Below, piece after piece: positions 27,178-37,778 of a stretch of DNA of 64,000 nucleotides; within the stretch, counting starts at the first letter, position 1; every line of letters begins with the position of its first letter. Position numbers and translations under genes: made by a program. Source of the DNA: Pyrodictium sp. (GTDB taxonomy: Archaea; Thermoproteota; Thermoprotei_A; Sulfolobales; Pyrodictiaceae); the NCBI GenBank assembly GCA_013540595.1, contig JABXKE010000002.1, positions 1,200,001 to 1,264,000 of the forward strand. Direction: 5' to 3'. The notes beneath the pieces are model-generated. The model was given only the letters and a program-made list of their open reading frames with translations, was not told the origin of the DNA and did not search any database.

Positions 27178-28573
27178 CTTTACCCTCCCCTACTCTCTCA
27201 GCTATAGAATCTAATAGCGGGGTAAGCCTAGAGAGTAGACTGTAGAGCTTCTTTTCCCAAAAGAAGACTATCGGCACTATACTGGACCCTTTAATCTTCT
27301 TCTCATAGAGGAGTTTAAGCTCCATGAGAGCCCTACGGGTGTCCTCTAGGCTCTCCTCGGGGTACCCTCTTTTTCTGCTTAGCACCACGCCCCAGAGATG
27401 ATCATCCTTAAGAAGGTCGTCTACCCTAATACCATAGCCCCTCATTAGTGACTGGTCCAATAGTTCGTACAGCACTCCTAGAGCACGCTTAGCATCTGCT
27501 TTCCTAAGCCTACCCTGGCCTAGTACTTTCTCAAGTTCACGAGAAGCAAACAAGACGAATACATTTTCTCGCTCAATCCTATACTGGGATGGAGTGACAC
27601 CAAACCCTACACCATACTCTAGGAGAGCATATACTAAGGCGGAGACGGAAGCTATAAATGATATTAGGAGAGCATTATAGCTCTTTATCACCGACAACAT
27701 ATCCTTTTCAAATGCCACAATACTCTTAATGAAGTTAGACAGTACGACTCCAGGATGTACTTTGCCTAAGACCTCTACAACCTTCATCTTTGTCTCATAA
27801 AACTCCTTAACGAATACAACTGTGGTATTAGCGGGCTCGGATATACGGATTACTCTAAGAGCGAGCTCTACATTACTTAGCTCGGCTTCTACAGAAGCAT
27901 TTAGTAGAGCGTTAGAGAAGACGTGGCTATCAGCTATGTAGTATAGCTCTAGGCCGCCCAGCAAGAAGAAGTATGACACAGGCTCCAACTTAATCCTTGT
28001 AAAGCCTGTATTGTTCTCGTTGATTACGAAAGCATAGCCGGTAACCCTGCTGCCAGTACTGCTTGAGAATCTTACTGTATCAAAGGTGTAGAGGGCGTAG
28101 AATATGCCTGTAGTAGGGTCGTAGGCTACTGAGATATTGTCATAGCTTTGTACAAGATGTGAAACACCACCAAGTAGAGCCGATACTATCTCAACGCCAC
28201 AGTCGCCTTCAGAGGCCACTACAACACGTACATTCTTGCCTAAAGCAACCAAGTAATGCACTACTTGTACTAGACTGTTCACGGCACCCTCGCTACATAT
28301 TGTAGGCCCAACAATAAGTACGACAATGTTATTGTCGCTAATGCTTGCAAGCTCTCTAATACTGGCGACACGTACCTTGTAGCCACTAGAAAGCAAGACA
28401 TTATAGAGGATTGAGTGACCAATATCACTCTCATCATTGAAGAACCCCCATCGGATATCCTCACCGCTCACCTCTAAAACTTTAGGAGTAGACGTGAGAG
28501 CGGCAACCAGTGCTACTATGAGTAAACCTATGGAGAATATTTTCAAACCAAGCACTATACCACCACACCACAA
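27152..28573 (-). CDS. DUF4350-like membrane protein
   Basis: 473 residues with an N-terminal membrane helix (about 7-26), an extracytoplasmic domain resembling DUF4350 ([21 protein letters not shown] and [17 protein letters not shown]), a second membrane helix near 300-320, and a charged cytoplasmic C-terminus. It lies between the DUF4129-like protein and MoxR in the same operon, the typical partner set for this system. The family call is by context and pattern. Confidence 0.65.
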   Translation of the reverse strand: MWCGGIVLGLKIFSIGLLIVALVAALTSTPKVLEVSGEDIRWGFFNDESDIGHSILYNVLLSSGYKVRVASIRELASISDNNIVVLIVGPTICSEGAVNSLVQVVHYLVALGKNVRVVVASEGDCGVEIVSALLGGVSHLVQSYDNISVAYDPTTGIFYALYTFDTVRFSSSTGSRVTGYAFVINENNTGFTRIKLEPVSYFFLLGGLELYYIADSHVFSNALLNASVEAELSNVELALRVIRISEPANTTVVFVKEFYETKMKVVEVLGKVHPGVVLSNFIKSIVAFEKDMLSVIKSYNALLISFIASVSALVYALLEYGVGFGVTPSQYRIERENVFVLFASRELEKVLGQGRLRKADAKRALGVLYELLDQSLMRGYGIRVDDLLKDDHLWGVVLSRKRGYPEESLEDTRRALMELKLLYEKKIKGSSIVPIVFFWEKKLYSLLSRLTPLLDSIAERVGEGKGVEYAAIY

Positions 28574-28576
28574 GCT

Positions 28577-31486
28577 TTAGCCCTGACTTTTCCGTCTATG
28601 CAGAAGCCTAGAAGCTACAGTATCAACAATCCTCTTGAGTTCATCTATGTACCGCCTATTGATGGGGTGCGCACTAAACTTAGCTTCTTCATATATGTGA
28701 GCAGCCTCATTATAGGCTGGCTTCTCGTCACCAGGAAGCTTATACGCGTACTCGCGGTGAGTCTCACTAGGCCTCTTAGGAGCATAGATTCTCGAGTAGA
28801 CCTCTAAGAGCTTAGCATACAGTACAACAACTGTCCTCCTAAGATTGTCTCCTGGCTTACCAGTATCAAACTCTATGAGGACGCGCTCTGCCTCAGCAAC
28901 AAGCCTTCTCGCGCGGTACATGAGTAATATCCTTGAAATCCTCCCGTACGCGTAGGCCAAGATGACTGTTATAGTAAGAACCGCTAGGAGAACCAGGAAA
29001 AGCATTGAGACACCTTCAAACCCCTCAGGCAGCTGCAGAGGTGGAAGCTCCACTTGTGGCAGTATAATGTGCGAGCCAGGCTCCACTCCAAGGCCTCCTA
29101 GCGGCAATGATGAGTTATACTGTGACCCAGCACTAGAGCTGGGCAACGACTCCTCTGCTGTGCTTTGCGACATACTACCCACTATTTTCTCTAAACTCTT
29201 CACGCCAAGACGGGGAAACACGTCCTCAATACTGTTAAAGTCTATGCTTACACTTATCCTCTTAGCCAGGTCTTCAACACTTGTTGTATTAGCTCCAAGA
29301 ATGGCATCCTTAAGGCTCTCAATGATGCTTGACTTGCCACTGAATACTCTCCCTAAGCCTTCTCCCCGGCCAGGAGACTGGCTGCTAGCCTGACTCCTCT
29401 GCTCCATCAACGCTTTTTTCAGGCTCCTCTCTGCCAGGATACTCTCCTCAGAGAAGAATGGTATTGTTCCGCCTCCACTACCAATCATTGATTTTAACTC
29501 TTCTTCAGCTTCCTCAGAGCCCATAGACCCCATGGCTTGGACTGGTACACCTTCAGCCCCAGTCTTCTCTAGTATCTCCTCTGCTATTTTCTCAGCAACA
29601 ACGAGGCTCTTGAGACTATTGTTCCCGGACTTAGACAGTATGGTTGCAATTAACGTCTTTAAGCTTGTACTACTTATATAGTAGGCATCGCCTCCAAGAG
29701 GTCTTAGTGATGGCACTAAGGAGGTTAGATTCGAGTTTTGCAGATACCGAGATATATTACCCTCTGAGGCGTTGCGGCCTCCTGTAGAGCTAAGAATACC
29801 CTTTACTATTAGTGGTGTACGGCTGATAACACTCCCGATGAGAGAAGAGTTGGATGCTAATACTGGTAAACCAGTAATGTTCTCGATAACACTCCTATTC
29901 ACTATTATTCCTTCGCCGAATAGTGGTACGGATTTTGCGGCAGATGCCAGTAGCCCATAGACTGCCCTCTCCTTAGGGTTTGGCGGGGGTTCAATGCTTC
30001 CTATAGCGCTAATGCCTTCTGACCATATCTTGCTTGAAAGCTTTATGGCGTAGGGCAATGCGCCACCTAGGTATGATGGGAGATGTTGCTGTATGGCTTT
30101 GGATATTATCCATGGATCTATCTCTGTGAAGGGGTTGTAGAGGATAACCGTGTACAATGGAGTCATGTACCCCGTCTCGAGGAAGCATAGTGATGCCGCT
30201 GAGGAGATCATTCTCCAGAGCCTGGTATGTATGGTGGATACGTTGTAAGTGTTTTCTCGTACATCACTTATGAAGAGCTTCACTAGTTCGCCGAACATGC
30301 TACAAAACGTGGTGTTCTTCTCTAATGCTTTTGAAGCCACGAATGATAGGAGGCTCGTGTTCGACTTGAAGAGACTGCTCCATAACAGTATAGAGGTAGA
30401 AGCAGGGCTATACACTAGACCATTTGAACTACACTGTAGAGTCTGCAGTACTACGACAACAGGCCTAGGAGAACTCGTATCCCAAATTTTGGAGGTAAGG
30501 CTTAGTAGGAGATCCATTGTAGCTAGCCTGGAGGGGTCCAATGAGCCAAAAGCCTGGCTTGTAATGTTGCTGTACACGATCTTGGCCACGCTAACACCTT
30601 CTAGGCTGAGAACATCAAGTATGAGTGGATAGGCTTGTGATAATGTGCACACATAATCCCTATACGTTGCCTCCAACAAGTTAGCTATAGCAACCGGGAT
30701 AGCTGGGTATTCCTCGACATATAGGCCGGAGAACACGAGTAGGGGTATAATCTTGTCTCTCAGAGGCTTACCGGCCAAATGCTCAAGAGCAGAGAGGGCA
30801 GCACGTGAAGGGATCTTGTCTATTGATACTAGAGATGAGAGCCAAACTAGGTCTTGGGCCCCAAGCTTTCTTGTGACTATGCGCCAGAAGGACTCATCTG
30901 GCACACCTACTAATGCTACTATAGAGGCTGGTAGTCGTGGGTTTCCAGCACTAACCTCCCCCCTAATGGCCGCGAGGAGTTCACCCCTGCCATGCGTAGC
31001 TTGTTCAACTATGTCCAGCGCTGTCTTCCATATGGCTAGTGTACTACTGCTATCCACGATATTTGTCCCAGGAACCATAGATGCATAGATTAAGGCGAGA
31101 TAGATGGTGCTCGACTTGCAGCCACTAAGCCCTCTCCAATCCTCTTCTATCAGGGAGACAAGCTTCCTGCCGAGAGAGAGCCATTTCTCAGTGTTGACAC
31201 TTGTCCCAGTAGAGTTCTCGGCCAGCTCCGCAAGAGCTTCTGCTATAGAGGAGACTTCGCGGCTACTGGTACACGATGCAAGCTCGTGAAACACTCTAGG
31301 CGCCTTGTAAAGTGCGAAAACCCCCTCTTCAAGCCCAAGAGATTCAATAAGCTGCCTAAGAATCTCAGCCAGGTCATCGGGCACGTCACGAGTATCCTGG
31401 CTAGCAGAAACGGCTACGGGCATAAACGCCTGGATAAACAATAGTACAAGCACTAAGAGAGATAGAGCACACCCAGCCGACACCAC
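28577..31486 (-). CDS. Large surface protein with C-terminal DUF4129-like domain
   Basis: 969 residues: an N-terminal signal peptide (hydrophobic stretch LLVLVLLFIQAFMPVAVSAS), about 800 Ser/Thr/Leu-rich extracytoplasmic residues with many potential N-glycosylation sites, a membrane helix near 845-868, and a C-terminal cytoplasmic domain with the DUF4129 pattern (RPSETHREYAYKLPG then IYEEAKFSAHPI). First gene of the six-gene minus-strand cluster 31486-23394. Likely cell-envelope role linked to MoxR; the ligand is unknown. Confidence 0.75.
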   Translation of the reverse strand: MVSAGCALSLLVLVLLFIQAFMPVAVSASQDTRDVPDDLAEILRQLIESLGLEEGVFALYKAPRVFHELASCTSSREVSSIAEALAELAENSTGTSVNTEKWLSLGRKLVSLIEEDWRGLSGCKSSTIYLALIYASMVPGTNIVDSSSTLAIWKTALDIVEQATHGRGELLAAIRGEVSAGNPRLPASIVALVGVPDESFWRIVTRKLGAQDLVWLSSLVSIDKIPSRAALSALEHLAGKPLRDKIIPLLVFSGLYVEEYPAIPVAIANLLEATYRDYVCTLSQAYPLILDVLSLEGVSVAKIVYSNITSQAFGSLDPSRLATMDLLLSLTSKIWDTSSPRPVVVVLQTLQCSSNGLVYSPASTSILLWSSLFKSNTSLLSFVASKALEKNTTFCSMFGELVKLFISDVRENTYNVSTIHTRLWRMISSAASLCFLETGYMTPLYTVILYNPFTEIDPWIISKAIQQHLPSYLGGALPYAIKLSSKIWSEGISAIGSIEPPPNPKERAVYGLLASAAKSVPLFGEGIIVNRSVIENITGLPVLASNSSLIGSVISRTPLIVKGILSSTGGRNASEGNISRYLQNSNLTSLVPSLRPLGGDAYYISSTSLKTLIATILSKSGNNSLKSLVVAEKIAEEILEKTGAEGVPVQAMGSMGSEEAEEELKSMIGSGGGTIPFFSEESILAERSLKKALMEQRSQASSQSPGRGEGLGRVFSGKSSIIESLKDAILGANTTSVEDLAKRISVSIDFNSIEDVFPRLGVKSLEKIVGSMSQSTAEESLPSSSAGSQYNSSLPLGGLGVEPGSHIILPQVELPPLQLPEGFEGVSMLFLVLLAVLTITVILAYAYGRISRILLMYRARRLVAEAERVLIEFDTGKPGDNLRRTVVVLYAKLLEVYSRIYAPKRPSETHREYAYKLPGDEKPAYNEAAHIYEEAKFSAHPINRRYIDELKRIVDTVASRLLHRRKSQG

Positions 31487-31640
31487 TACTGGTCTAAACC
31501 CCGCCTATGCACTTGTACACCACAAAGTTACTAGTAAAACACACTATTATCTATGCTACCCCACACACTACACAAACAGTATCTAATAGGGATACCTCAC
31601 AATACAAGTAACATACAGGGTAGAAACCCCAGGGGCTTGC

Positions 31641-32324
31641 ATGAGGAGACAAGCAGTGGCAGACCCTCACTGCATTGCAGAGCTTAGAAACGTGTGGAAA
31701 CGCTATAGCCACAAGCGGGGCTGGGTCCTAAGAGAGGTAAACATGTGCTTCAGAGAGGGAGAGGGCTACCTAGTAGTAGGCCCGAACGGGAGCGGTAAGA
31801 CAACGCTGCTAAGACTAGTAGCAGGCCTAACAAAGCCAAGCAAAGGAGAAGTACTAGTAGCAAGGCAGAAGCCCTACACTCCACAAGCAAAGAAGGTCAT
31901 GGGCGTAGTACTCCACCACAGCCTCTTATACGACGAGCTCACCGTGAGAGAGAACCTAGAATACTACGCGAAACTCTACGGGTACACGGGCTACAACCCA
32001 GAAGAAGACCCAGTAGTAGAGAAGCTAGGACTAACTGAGTACTTAGACACAAAAACAGGAGAGCTAAGCTTCGGATGGAAGAAGCGCGCAAACATCGCAA
32101 GAGCTCTACTCCACAAACCCAAACTACTAATCATAGATGAGCCCTTCACAGGGCTAGACGACAAGGCTGTAACAAAACTATCCGAAATCCTCACATCACT
32201 AACAAAGAACAACATAACAGTCATAGCAACCTCGCCACAGACGATCCTGCCATCAAGCCTAGAGAACTATCACATATACCAGATAAAACAGCAAAGGCTA
32301 TTGCCTAACAAAACTAACAATTAG
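31641..32324 (+). CDS. ABC ATPase, CcmA-like
   Basis: 227-residue ABC ATPase with Walker A VVGPNGSGKTTLLRLVAG (about residue 50), a degenerate signature LSFGWKKRANIARAL (about 137) and Walker B PKLLIIDEPFTGLDD. The FGWKKR signature resembles CcmA of cytochrome c maturation (system I haem export) and related exporters. CcmB- and CcmC-like genes lie 12 kb away, which makes CcmA attractive but unproven; no permease gene is adjacent. ATG start at 31641. The 3' end is very A/C-rich. Confidence 0.65.
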   Translation: MRRQAVADPHCIAELRNVWKRYSHKRGWVLREVNMCFREGEGYLVVGPNGSGKTTLLRLVAGLTKPSKGEVLVARQKPYTPQAKKVMGVVLHHSLLYDELTVRENLEYYAKLYGYTGYNPEEDPVVEKLGLTEYLDTKTGELSFGWKKRANIARALLHKPKLLIIDEPFTGLDDKAVTKLSEILTSLTKNNITVIATSPQTILPSSLENYHIYQIKQQRLLPNKTNN

Positions 32325-32704
32325 AGCTCTCCGGGAGGCAAGCCCAATACTTCATGACAATATAACTATATTCAATGTAATTAATCCCGAAGGGGCGTGT
32401 AAGCAACATTCACGATGTAGCCTATACACTAGGTGCCTAATAGAGCCTGAAACCAGTCTTATGATCCCAATGTGGGCACGCTACGATGTTTGCGGGTCTG
32501 AAAACAGATGCATGTGTGTCGCAAGGAGTTGTATGTTATAGGGGAAGTGTTCTGGTGATTATTTCTGACTAGTATCAAGCGTCAAGTGCAACTGTATAGG
32601 AGAGTGTTACTGTGGTATGTGTTTGGGGCTGTGAGGAGGCCTGCATCGGGGTAGAAGCTGTGGTGCCCGGGTTCTTCCCTGCGGCTGAGCCCTTTTCCTT
32701 TGGT
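32325..32704. other. Gene-free convergent spacer
   Basis: I see no coding frame, tRNA or clear repeat in this 380-bp gap between the CcmA-like and MarC genes. The plus strand changes from A/C-rich on the left to T/G-rich on the right near 32.5 kb, as expected where two genes converge in this genome. Confidence 0.5.
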
Positions 32705-33316
32705 CTATCTTTTTGCTATCCCCCATGCTAGTAGTGCGTCGTGTAGCATTCCTGCCCCTATGCCTGCTACGAATAGTGCTGTGAGCCGTGTTAGGAGCCT
32801 CATCGTGCTTCTCCCCACCATGCGTAAGAGCAGTTCTCCCAGCTCGAGAAGAACCCAGACCGTGGCTACTGCTACTATTATTGCTGGTATGAGTACCATG
32901 TATGACATGGTGTGTGTTAAGACTATTATGTAGGTTATTGTTGCGGGGCCGACAAGGAGGGGCATTGATAGCGGGACTAGGGCCGCGTCACGAGGATCAA
33001 TGGTTTGTGTCATGGGCTCTCCCGTGAGTCTCATGACTCCAATGGCTAGTAGTATTAAGCCTCCAGCAAAGCGGAACTCATCTATGTCTATCTTGTAGAG
33101 TTTTAGGACGAGTTCTCCTGCAAACGTGAAGACTAGCAGGAGGGAGAGCACGAATAGGGCTACTGTGTTTGCAAGCCTCCTACGCTCCCATGGGTGTAGC
33201 TTCTCGGCTATCTCCAAGTATATCGGGAGTGAACCAAACGGGTTCATTATGAATAGCAGTGACGCATAGGTAGAAGCTAGTTGTTTGATGTAGCTCAGCA
33301 CGGCCTTGAGCACCAC
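32705..33316 (-). CDS. MarC-family integral membrane protein
   Basis: 203 residues with six hydrophobic helices. Family features are the N-terminal FIMNPFGSLPIYLEI segment and LVGPATITYIIVL near residue 120. MarC proteins are conserved membrane proteins of uncertain transport function; the early link to multiple antibiotic resistance was withdrawn for MarC itself. Start ATG at 33316. Monocistronic. Confidence 0.88.
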   Translation of the reverse strand: MVLKAVLSYIKQLASTYASLLFIMNPFGSLPIYLEIAEKLHPWERRRLANTVALFVLSLLLVFTFAGELVLKLYKIDIDEFRFAGGLILLAIGVMRLTGEPMTQTIDPRDAALVPLSMPLLVGPATITYIIVLTHTMSYMVLIPAIIVAVATVWVLLELGELLLRMVGRSTMRLLTRLTALFVAGIGAGMLHDALLAWGIAKR

Positions 33317-33381
33317 CCTTCAACTGTGAAGCTTTCTGCCCTCTTGCTGTTTGTGTTCCCTCCTCCGCTAGGGCAGCCCCC

Positions 33382-33852
33382 TTACCTTCTTTGCCTTCGT
33401 TTTATGATGTATTCTAGGCGTTTTGCTAGCCTGAGGTGCTCTAAGACACTATAGAGCTGTAGTATCGAAGATGTCGCTAGGACTACTAGTGCCACCATGT
33501 CGTTTCCTGGCGTGAGGGCATATGCTACTGTTGCTGTTACAGTAAAGGCTAGGGCTGCTAAGCTTTTGGGGATGAATCTGCCACGTATAATTATGTAGGA
33601 TGACAGAACGCCTTGCCTGGGTGGTACTGCACGATAGCCGGTACCGTCGTAGACTACGAGGCCTAGTGATTTAAGCTTGTCTAGGTGATGGCGTACTGTG
33701 CTCGGGCTCTTTAGCCCTAGCTTCCTCTGGAGCTCCCTAATACCCAGGCTGTGCCCGTCAACGAGCAAGGTGAGGTAGAGGCGTAGCGCGGTCCCACTAA
33801 GCTCTTCTAATGGATCAACACTATTGCTCATCACCCTATCTTTTTCCTCCAT
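33382..33852 (-). CDS. Membrane-anchored winged-helix regulator
   Basis: 156 residues. Residues about 15-75 form a winged helix (ELSGTALRLYLTLLVDGHSL, then STVRHHLDKLKSLGLVVYD), and two hydrophobic segments follow (about 93-110 and 116-133). It looks like a one-component membrane-bound transcription factor. Its start overlaps the end of the upstream secreted-protein gene by 22 bp, so the upstream product may be its sensor. The DNA target is unknown; the divergent beta-propeller gene is a candidate. Confidence 0.7.
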   Translation of the reverse strand: MEEKDRVMSNSVDPLEELSGTALRLYLTLLVDGHSLGIRELQRKLGLKSPSTVRHHLDKLKSLGLVVYDGTGYRAVPPRQGVLSSYIIIRGRFIPKSLAALAFTVTATVAYALTPGNDMVALVVLATSSILQLYSVLEHLRLAKRLEYIIKRRQRR

Positions 33853-34649
33853 AGTAACGCCACCAGCCCAGCCACGGCAAGAGAGGGCAAGAGGACTATG
33901 GCTAGCCTTTCGTAGTCTCCTGGTCTACTAACAGTATTTGCGCCGCTAGTTAAACTAGTAGCCCTCACAGCCGCTTTGGTATGAGCTTCTACTAGCCCCT
34001 CTTGAGACTCTCTAGGCATCGTTGTAGCCGTTGACGACACCACGCATTCGCGCTGGCTGGATCGCTCGGCTACTACGACCTCTGCCGAGCAAACCCCTGT
34101 TGCAACCTGCTTAGCTCCTTCAGCCTTGGTGGCTGGTGTTGTTGGCAGTGTAGGTGTAGGCGAAGGAACAGTGACGACGAGAGCTGTAGCACTGTCTTCA
34201 AGACTGCTCAGCGGCGCTGCTGGGAGCTCCCTAGCAGCTTCCATTTTAATTAGAAGGGAAGTGTAGGCCACAAGCATCTTGTGGGCACTGTCAGCGAGCT
34301 TTACACCTATAATGCCTTCCAGCTTGCTACGCGCTTGTAGTAGGCACTTTTCCACTGTAGCTAGGCTCGTCACATTGCCTTTGGCGTATAATGCTACCAG
34401 ATATGGAGTAGAGCTGTTAAACCCATACACCACCACGATAATATCATTACAGATGACTGCCTCTAATGGTTCTAGGGTTATCTTTTGCTCGGTAACTACA
34501 CTACTCAACGTGTTGTTACCAATGTATACGAATGCTACTGGTATGTAGCCTTGCTCGCTCTGTTCTTGGCCTGCCTGTGGGCTAGCAACGTATGGTAGAG
34601 CTAGTAGCAGTATTAGTACTGCTGCTGTATACACTGCTGTGGTTCGCAC
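33831..34649 (-). CDS. Secreted, C-terminally anchored protein of unknown function
   Basis: 272 residues with a signal peptide (VYTAAVLILLLALPYVASPQ), an extracellular domain, a Thr/Ser/Pro-rich linker (TVPSPTPTLPTTPATKA) and a C-terminal membrane helix (LAIVLLPSLAVAGLVALLWR) ending in positive charge. It overlaps the winged-helix membrane regulator gene, suggesting a two-gene sensing unit. No family recognised. Confidence 0.65.
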   Translation of the reverse strand: MRTTAVYTAAVLILLLALPYVASPQAGQEQSEQGYIPVAFVYIGNNTLSSVVTEQKITLEPLEAVICNDIIVVVYGFNSSTPYLVALYAKGNVTSLATVEKCLLQARSKLEGIIGVKLADSAHKMLVAYTSLLIKMEAARELPAAPLSSLEDSATALVVTVPSPTPTLPTTPATKAEGAKQVATGVCSAEVVVAERSSQRECVVSSTATTMPRESQEGLVEAHTKAAVRATSLTSGANTVSRPGDYERLAIVLLPSLAVAGLVALLWRKKIG

Positions 34650-34804
34650 TATAGCTTACACCTCCACTTTCAGCCTAGTCTACATCCCACGTTTTCTGGC
34701 TTTAGAGTCTAGAGTCTCGAACAATAAAGGCGAAAGCCTAGACTCTAGTAGGGCCTACGTGCTTCTGGTTTATGTGAGAGTACTTTGAGAGGGTGTAAGT
34801 TGTT

Positions 34805-37087
34805 ATGCGTGAAGCTGTGTTGGGAGTCGTAATGGTGTTGGCTGTTATAGCTGTGGCACTCACAAGCTACATCATAGGCCAGATAAGTGCCGCACCATCG
34901 GCCACCGAGACTGTCCAGGAGACCATCCACGAAGTCAAGACTGTGACTGTGCACGTTGGCGCTGATAACTATAGTGTGAGTTTGGAGAATCTCTCTAACA
35001 TAGAATTCCGCTGGGTCGGTTATGGCTACCTTGTGGAGCCCCCGGAGGCTGTGAGCCTAATACTAGGCTACGAGTATGCTGGGCCTAAGAGGTACATTAC
35101 TATACCCACGGTCACTCCAACAGTTCCACTAGTTGCTACTATGGCTGCAGAGGTCTCCTCTGTCCCGCAGGCCCCGTCGGGTAAGGGCTTGCCGTATAGT
35201 ACTACTAACGTCCAGGTTCTAGGTATAGATGAACCAGACATCGTCGAGAACAATGGTACACACTTATTCGTTGCTTCAGGGTCTTCCCTCAGAGTCTACA
35301 AGGCATGGCCCCCGGAGGAGTTGCAGCTAGTAGGACAAGTTGATGTGAAGAGGATTGTAGAGGAATGGGTAGGCAAGGAGGAGGTTGTTGTCCGTGGTAA
35401 GACTGGCGAACAAGTCATAGCTGAGGTGGAGCACAATGTCTACGTGAAGGGTGTACTCTCGAGGAGTGATGGTGGTGTCGTGGCCTTAGCTAGTGACTAT
35501 GTTAGACCCTCTGTTCTCCCGCCCCGGACCATTGTTATTGGACTGGACAAGGACCTCAACGTTGAGGGCATGCTTGTCCTGAGCGGAGCATTCTATGATG
35601 CAAGACTCTTCAATGAGACTATGGTTGTTGTTACTGAGCAGTATTCTGGCCCACCAATAGTCGTGCTGTACAAGGAGCCCCAAGAGCCGGTTGTGTCGAT
35701 TACTGATGAAGCTGTACTCGTGAGTGTTGAGCAGGCAGCAACAACAGTCTACGCAATAGATGTCTCATCGTGGACAGAGAGTAGCTTAACGCTCGTGGGT
35801 GTTAGGCCTCGCGCACTCTACGTGTCAGCCACGGGGAACATATACGTGGCCGTGCCGAGCACCGAGAAGCTCCGTGAGAGTATAGGCGAGAACATCACCA
35901 TAAATACTCTACGTAGGGAACTCCCAGCAATACTACCAAGAGTCGAGGGCTGGAATACTACTATCCTAAAGCTACGCATTAAGGATGGAAGAATAGTTGT
36001 TGATGCAAAAGCCACGCTACCTGGTACTGTGAGGAAGCAATGGCAGTTAGACGAGTACGAGGGCGTGCTGAGAGTGGTGGTCACAAGCTTTACAAAGGAG
36101 GGGCTAAGCGTTGACGTGTACACGCTTAATACCACAGACCTCTCCATGATAGGTGAGCTTAGAGGAGTTGCGCTACGCGAGAATATTCACGCAGTAAGGT
36201 TCCTCGGGCCAATACTGTACCTTGTGACTTTTAGGCAGATAGACCCATTATTCACGATAGATCTGAGTGACCCAGCAAACCCGAAGGTGCTAGGGTTCCT
36301 TGAGGCTCCAGGATTTGACGAGTACATACACCCAATAACTAACGATGCACTACTCGGCGTAGGCACCGAGGAGGGCTCTGTTAGGATTACACTATACCAC
36401 CTAGAGGACGGCGTGAAGCCAGTACCGGTCTCAAGGCTCTACGTAAGCAAAGTGCTAGGCACAACCCATAGCTGGACACCCGTGCTTAACCCAGAAACTG
36501 GGCATAGGGCATTCGTGTATTATCCCGAGAAGAGCCTAGTGCTCCTACCCGTAAACGGGTATGCCGCAGGAGTAAGGTCTAGTGGCGTACTCGTAGTCCA
36601 CGTTGACACTGAGGCTGGGAAGCTAGAGGCTAAAGGCTTTGTTGAGCACTTGAATGCACAGAGGACTGCGTATATTGGGGACTACGGCTATAGTATAGCA
36701 CCATCAATGATGCCCGAAGTCAAGGCATTCAGCCTAGAGACTCTAGAAACTATAGCAGTGACACCGAAGCTTGAGGAGACCACAGTAAAGGCCATAGTTG
36801 AGAATCCCGAGGAGTATACTGGCAGACTAGTAAGGGTCACAGGAGTATTCATGGGATGGAAAGCCGGCGAAGACTTAGGGGCACCACCAGTAACTAAGAG
36901 TGACTGGGTACTCGAGAGCAAAGGTTACCAAGTATACGTCGCTGCCACGGGCGCCCCGATGCCTGGTGACCCAGTGCGTGATGCTGGTAGGCTTGTAGTA
37001 GAGGTGACTGGCTACGTGAGACTTACAAGCGATGACAGGCCATACATTGAGCCAATAAGTGTCAAAGTCATAGGAAAGTATGGTTAA
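34805..37087 (+). CDS. Secreted beta-propeller protein (PF09826-like)
   Basis: 760 residues. An N-terminal hydrophobic anchor (about 5-30) is followed by the family signature VLGIDEPDIVENNGTHLFVASG (split here as VLGIDEPDIVENNGTH and LFVASG; about residues 138-160) and a long repeat-rich beta-propeller region. The last 110 residues look like an OB-fold (ENPEEYTGRLVRVTGVFMGW, then YVAATGAPMPGDPV). Likely cell-surface binding protein of unknown ligand. The start is ATG 34805. Divergent from the sensor/regulator pair. Confidence 0.8.
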   Translation: MREAVLGVVMVLAVIAVALTSYIIGQISAAPSATETVQETIHEVKTVTVHVGADNYSVSLENLSNIEFRWVGYGYLVEPPEAVSLILGYEYAGPKRYITIPTVTPTVPLVATMAAEVSSVPQAPSGKGLPYSTTNVQVLGIDEPDIVENNGTHLFVASGSSLRVYKAWPPEELQLVGQVDVKRIVEEWVGKEEVVVRGKTGEQVIAEVEHNVYVKGVLSRSDGGVVALASDYVRPSVLPPRTIVIGLDKDLNVEGMLVLSGAFYDARLFNETMVVVTEQYSGPPIVVLYKEPQEPVVSITDEAVLVSVEQAATTVYAIDVSSWTESSLTLVGVRPRALYVSATGNIYVAVPSTEKLRESIGENITINTLRRELPAILPRVEGWNTTILKLRIKDGRIVVDAKATLPGTVRKQWQLDEYEGVLRVVVTSFTKEGLSVDVYTLNTTDLSMIGELRGVALRENIHAVRFLGPILYLVTFRQIDPLFTIDLSDPANPKVLGFLEAPGFDEYIHPITNDALLGVGTEEGSVRITLYHLEDGVKPVPVSRLYVSKVLGTTHSWTPVLNPETGHRAFVYYPEKSLVLLPVNGYAAGVRSSGVLVVHVDTEAGKLEAKGFVEHLNAQRTAYIGDYGYSIAPSMMPEVKAFSLETLETIAVTPKLEETTVKAIVENPEEYTGRLVRVTGVFMGWKAGEDLGAPPVTKSDWVLESKGYQVYVAATGAPMPGDPVRDAGRLVVEVTGYVRLTSDDRPYIEPISVKVIGKYG

Positions 37088-37157
37088 GAATAAACCTGTG
37101 TCTTTTCTCTACTCTCCTACACCCCTTTTTCAACCATCTTCTTTGCGTAATAGGCTC

Positions 37158-37628
37158 TTAGACGGTTTCTATCCGTGGCTTAAGCTTTAGCCTAGCCTCT
37201 AGGGCCTTAACGGCTTTTTCAGCGTTGACGGGTGCTTCAATTATGAAGAGTTCAAGGAACGGGTCCACAATAGCGTCTATTAAGTGGCCAGCATAGATTT
37301 CACTGTGGCTCCTAGCGAGTACTACGTGTATGTGTGGCTTGCACCCCTCACTAGTGCATAGCACGTTGCCAGAGAACGATACGACCTCGAGTACCTTGCC
37401 CGGCTGTGCTGTAACCCTCTTTGCCTCGTAGGTGGTGTCGGCTGCGCGGAAGACCCCTATTGTTGCCTCAGAGAAGCCGCCTATAGCGCTAACAGCACCA
37501 AGCACTATCCCGGCCTTCTCTGCTGCCCTGGAGACTGCTTCGAGGGCTTTCTCGCCCTTAGACACCTTGACGAAGAATACTCTGGGGCCGCCACTAGAGG
37601 CAAGTACTTCCATAGGGCTCTCCACCAC
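37158..37628 (-). CDS. PPC/DUF296-domain protein
   Basis: 156 residues forming a PPC (plants and prokaryotes conserved) domain. The core motif is VLGAVSAIGGFSEATIGVF, and GCKPHIHVVLARSHSEIYAGH carries metal-binding histidines. Prokaryotic members are trimeric and their role is uncertain (proposed DNA or ligand binding). The frame starts at GTG 37628; an ATG five codons later (MEVLASSG) is an alternative. Monocistronic. Confidence 0.88.
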   Translation of the reverse strand: MVESPMEVLASSGGPRVFFVKVSKGEKALEAVSRAAEKAGIVLGAVSAIGGFSEATIGVFRAADTTYEAKRVTAQPGKVLEVVSFSGNVLCTSEGCKPHIHVVLARSHSEIYAGHLIDAIVDPFLELFIIEAPVNAEKAVKALEARLKLKPRIETV

Positions 37629-37778
37629 CTGGTACCCCTGCTAGGGGCAGTATTAGTGCTCTATCCAGACACTGGACTAGAGTATTACCGCCATGTCCTT
37701 AGTCATGGTAGAGTGGCTAGTATGAGCTACATCCTTAACTAGAGTGCTCATGATGGTTTACCCCAAGTAAGTAATACC

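Noticed and set aside
26221-31486. Novel system in the MoxR operon
   Set aside because: MoxR-DUF58-DUF4129 arrangements are widespread and already described, even though their function is unclear.
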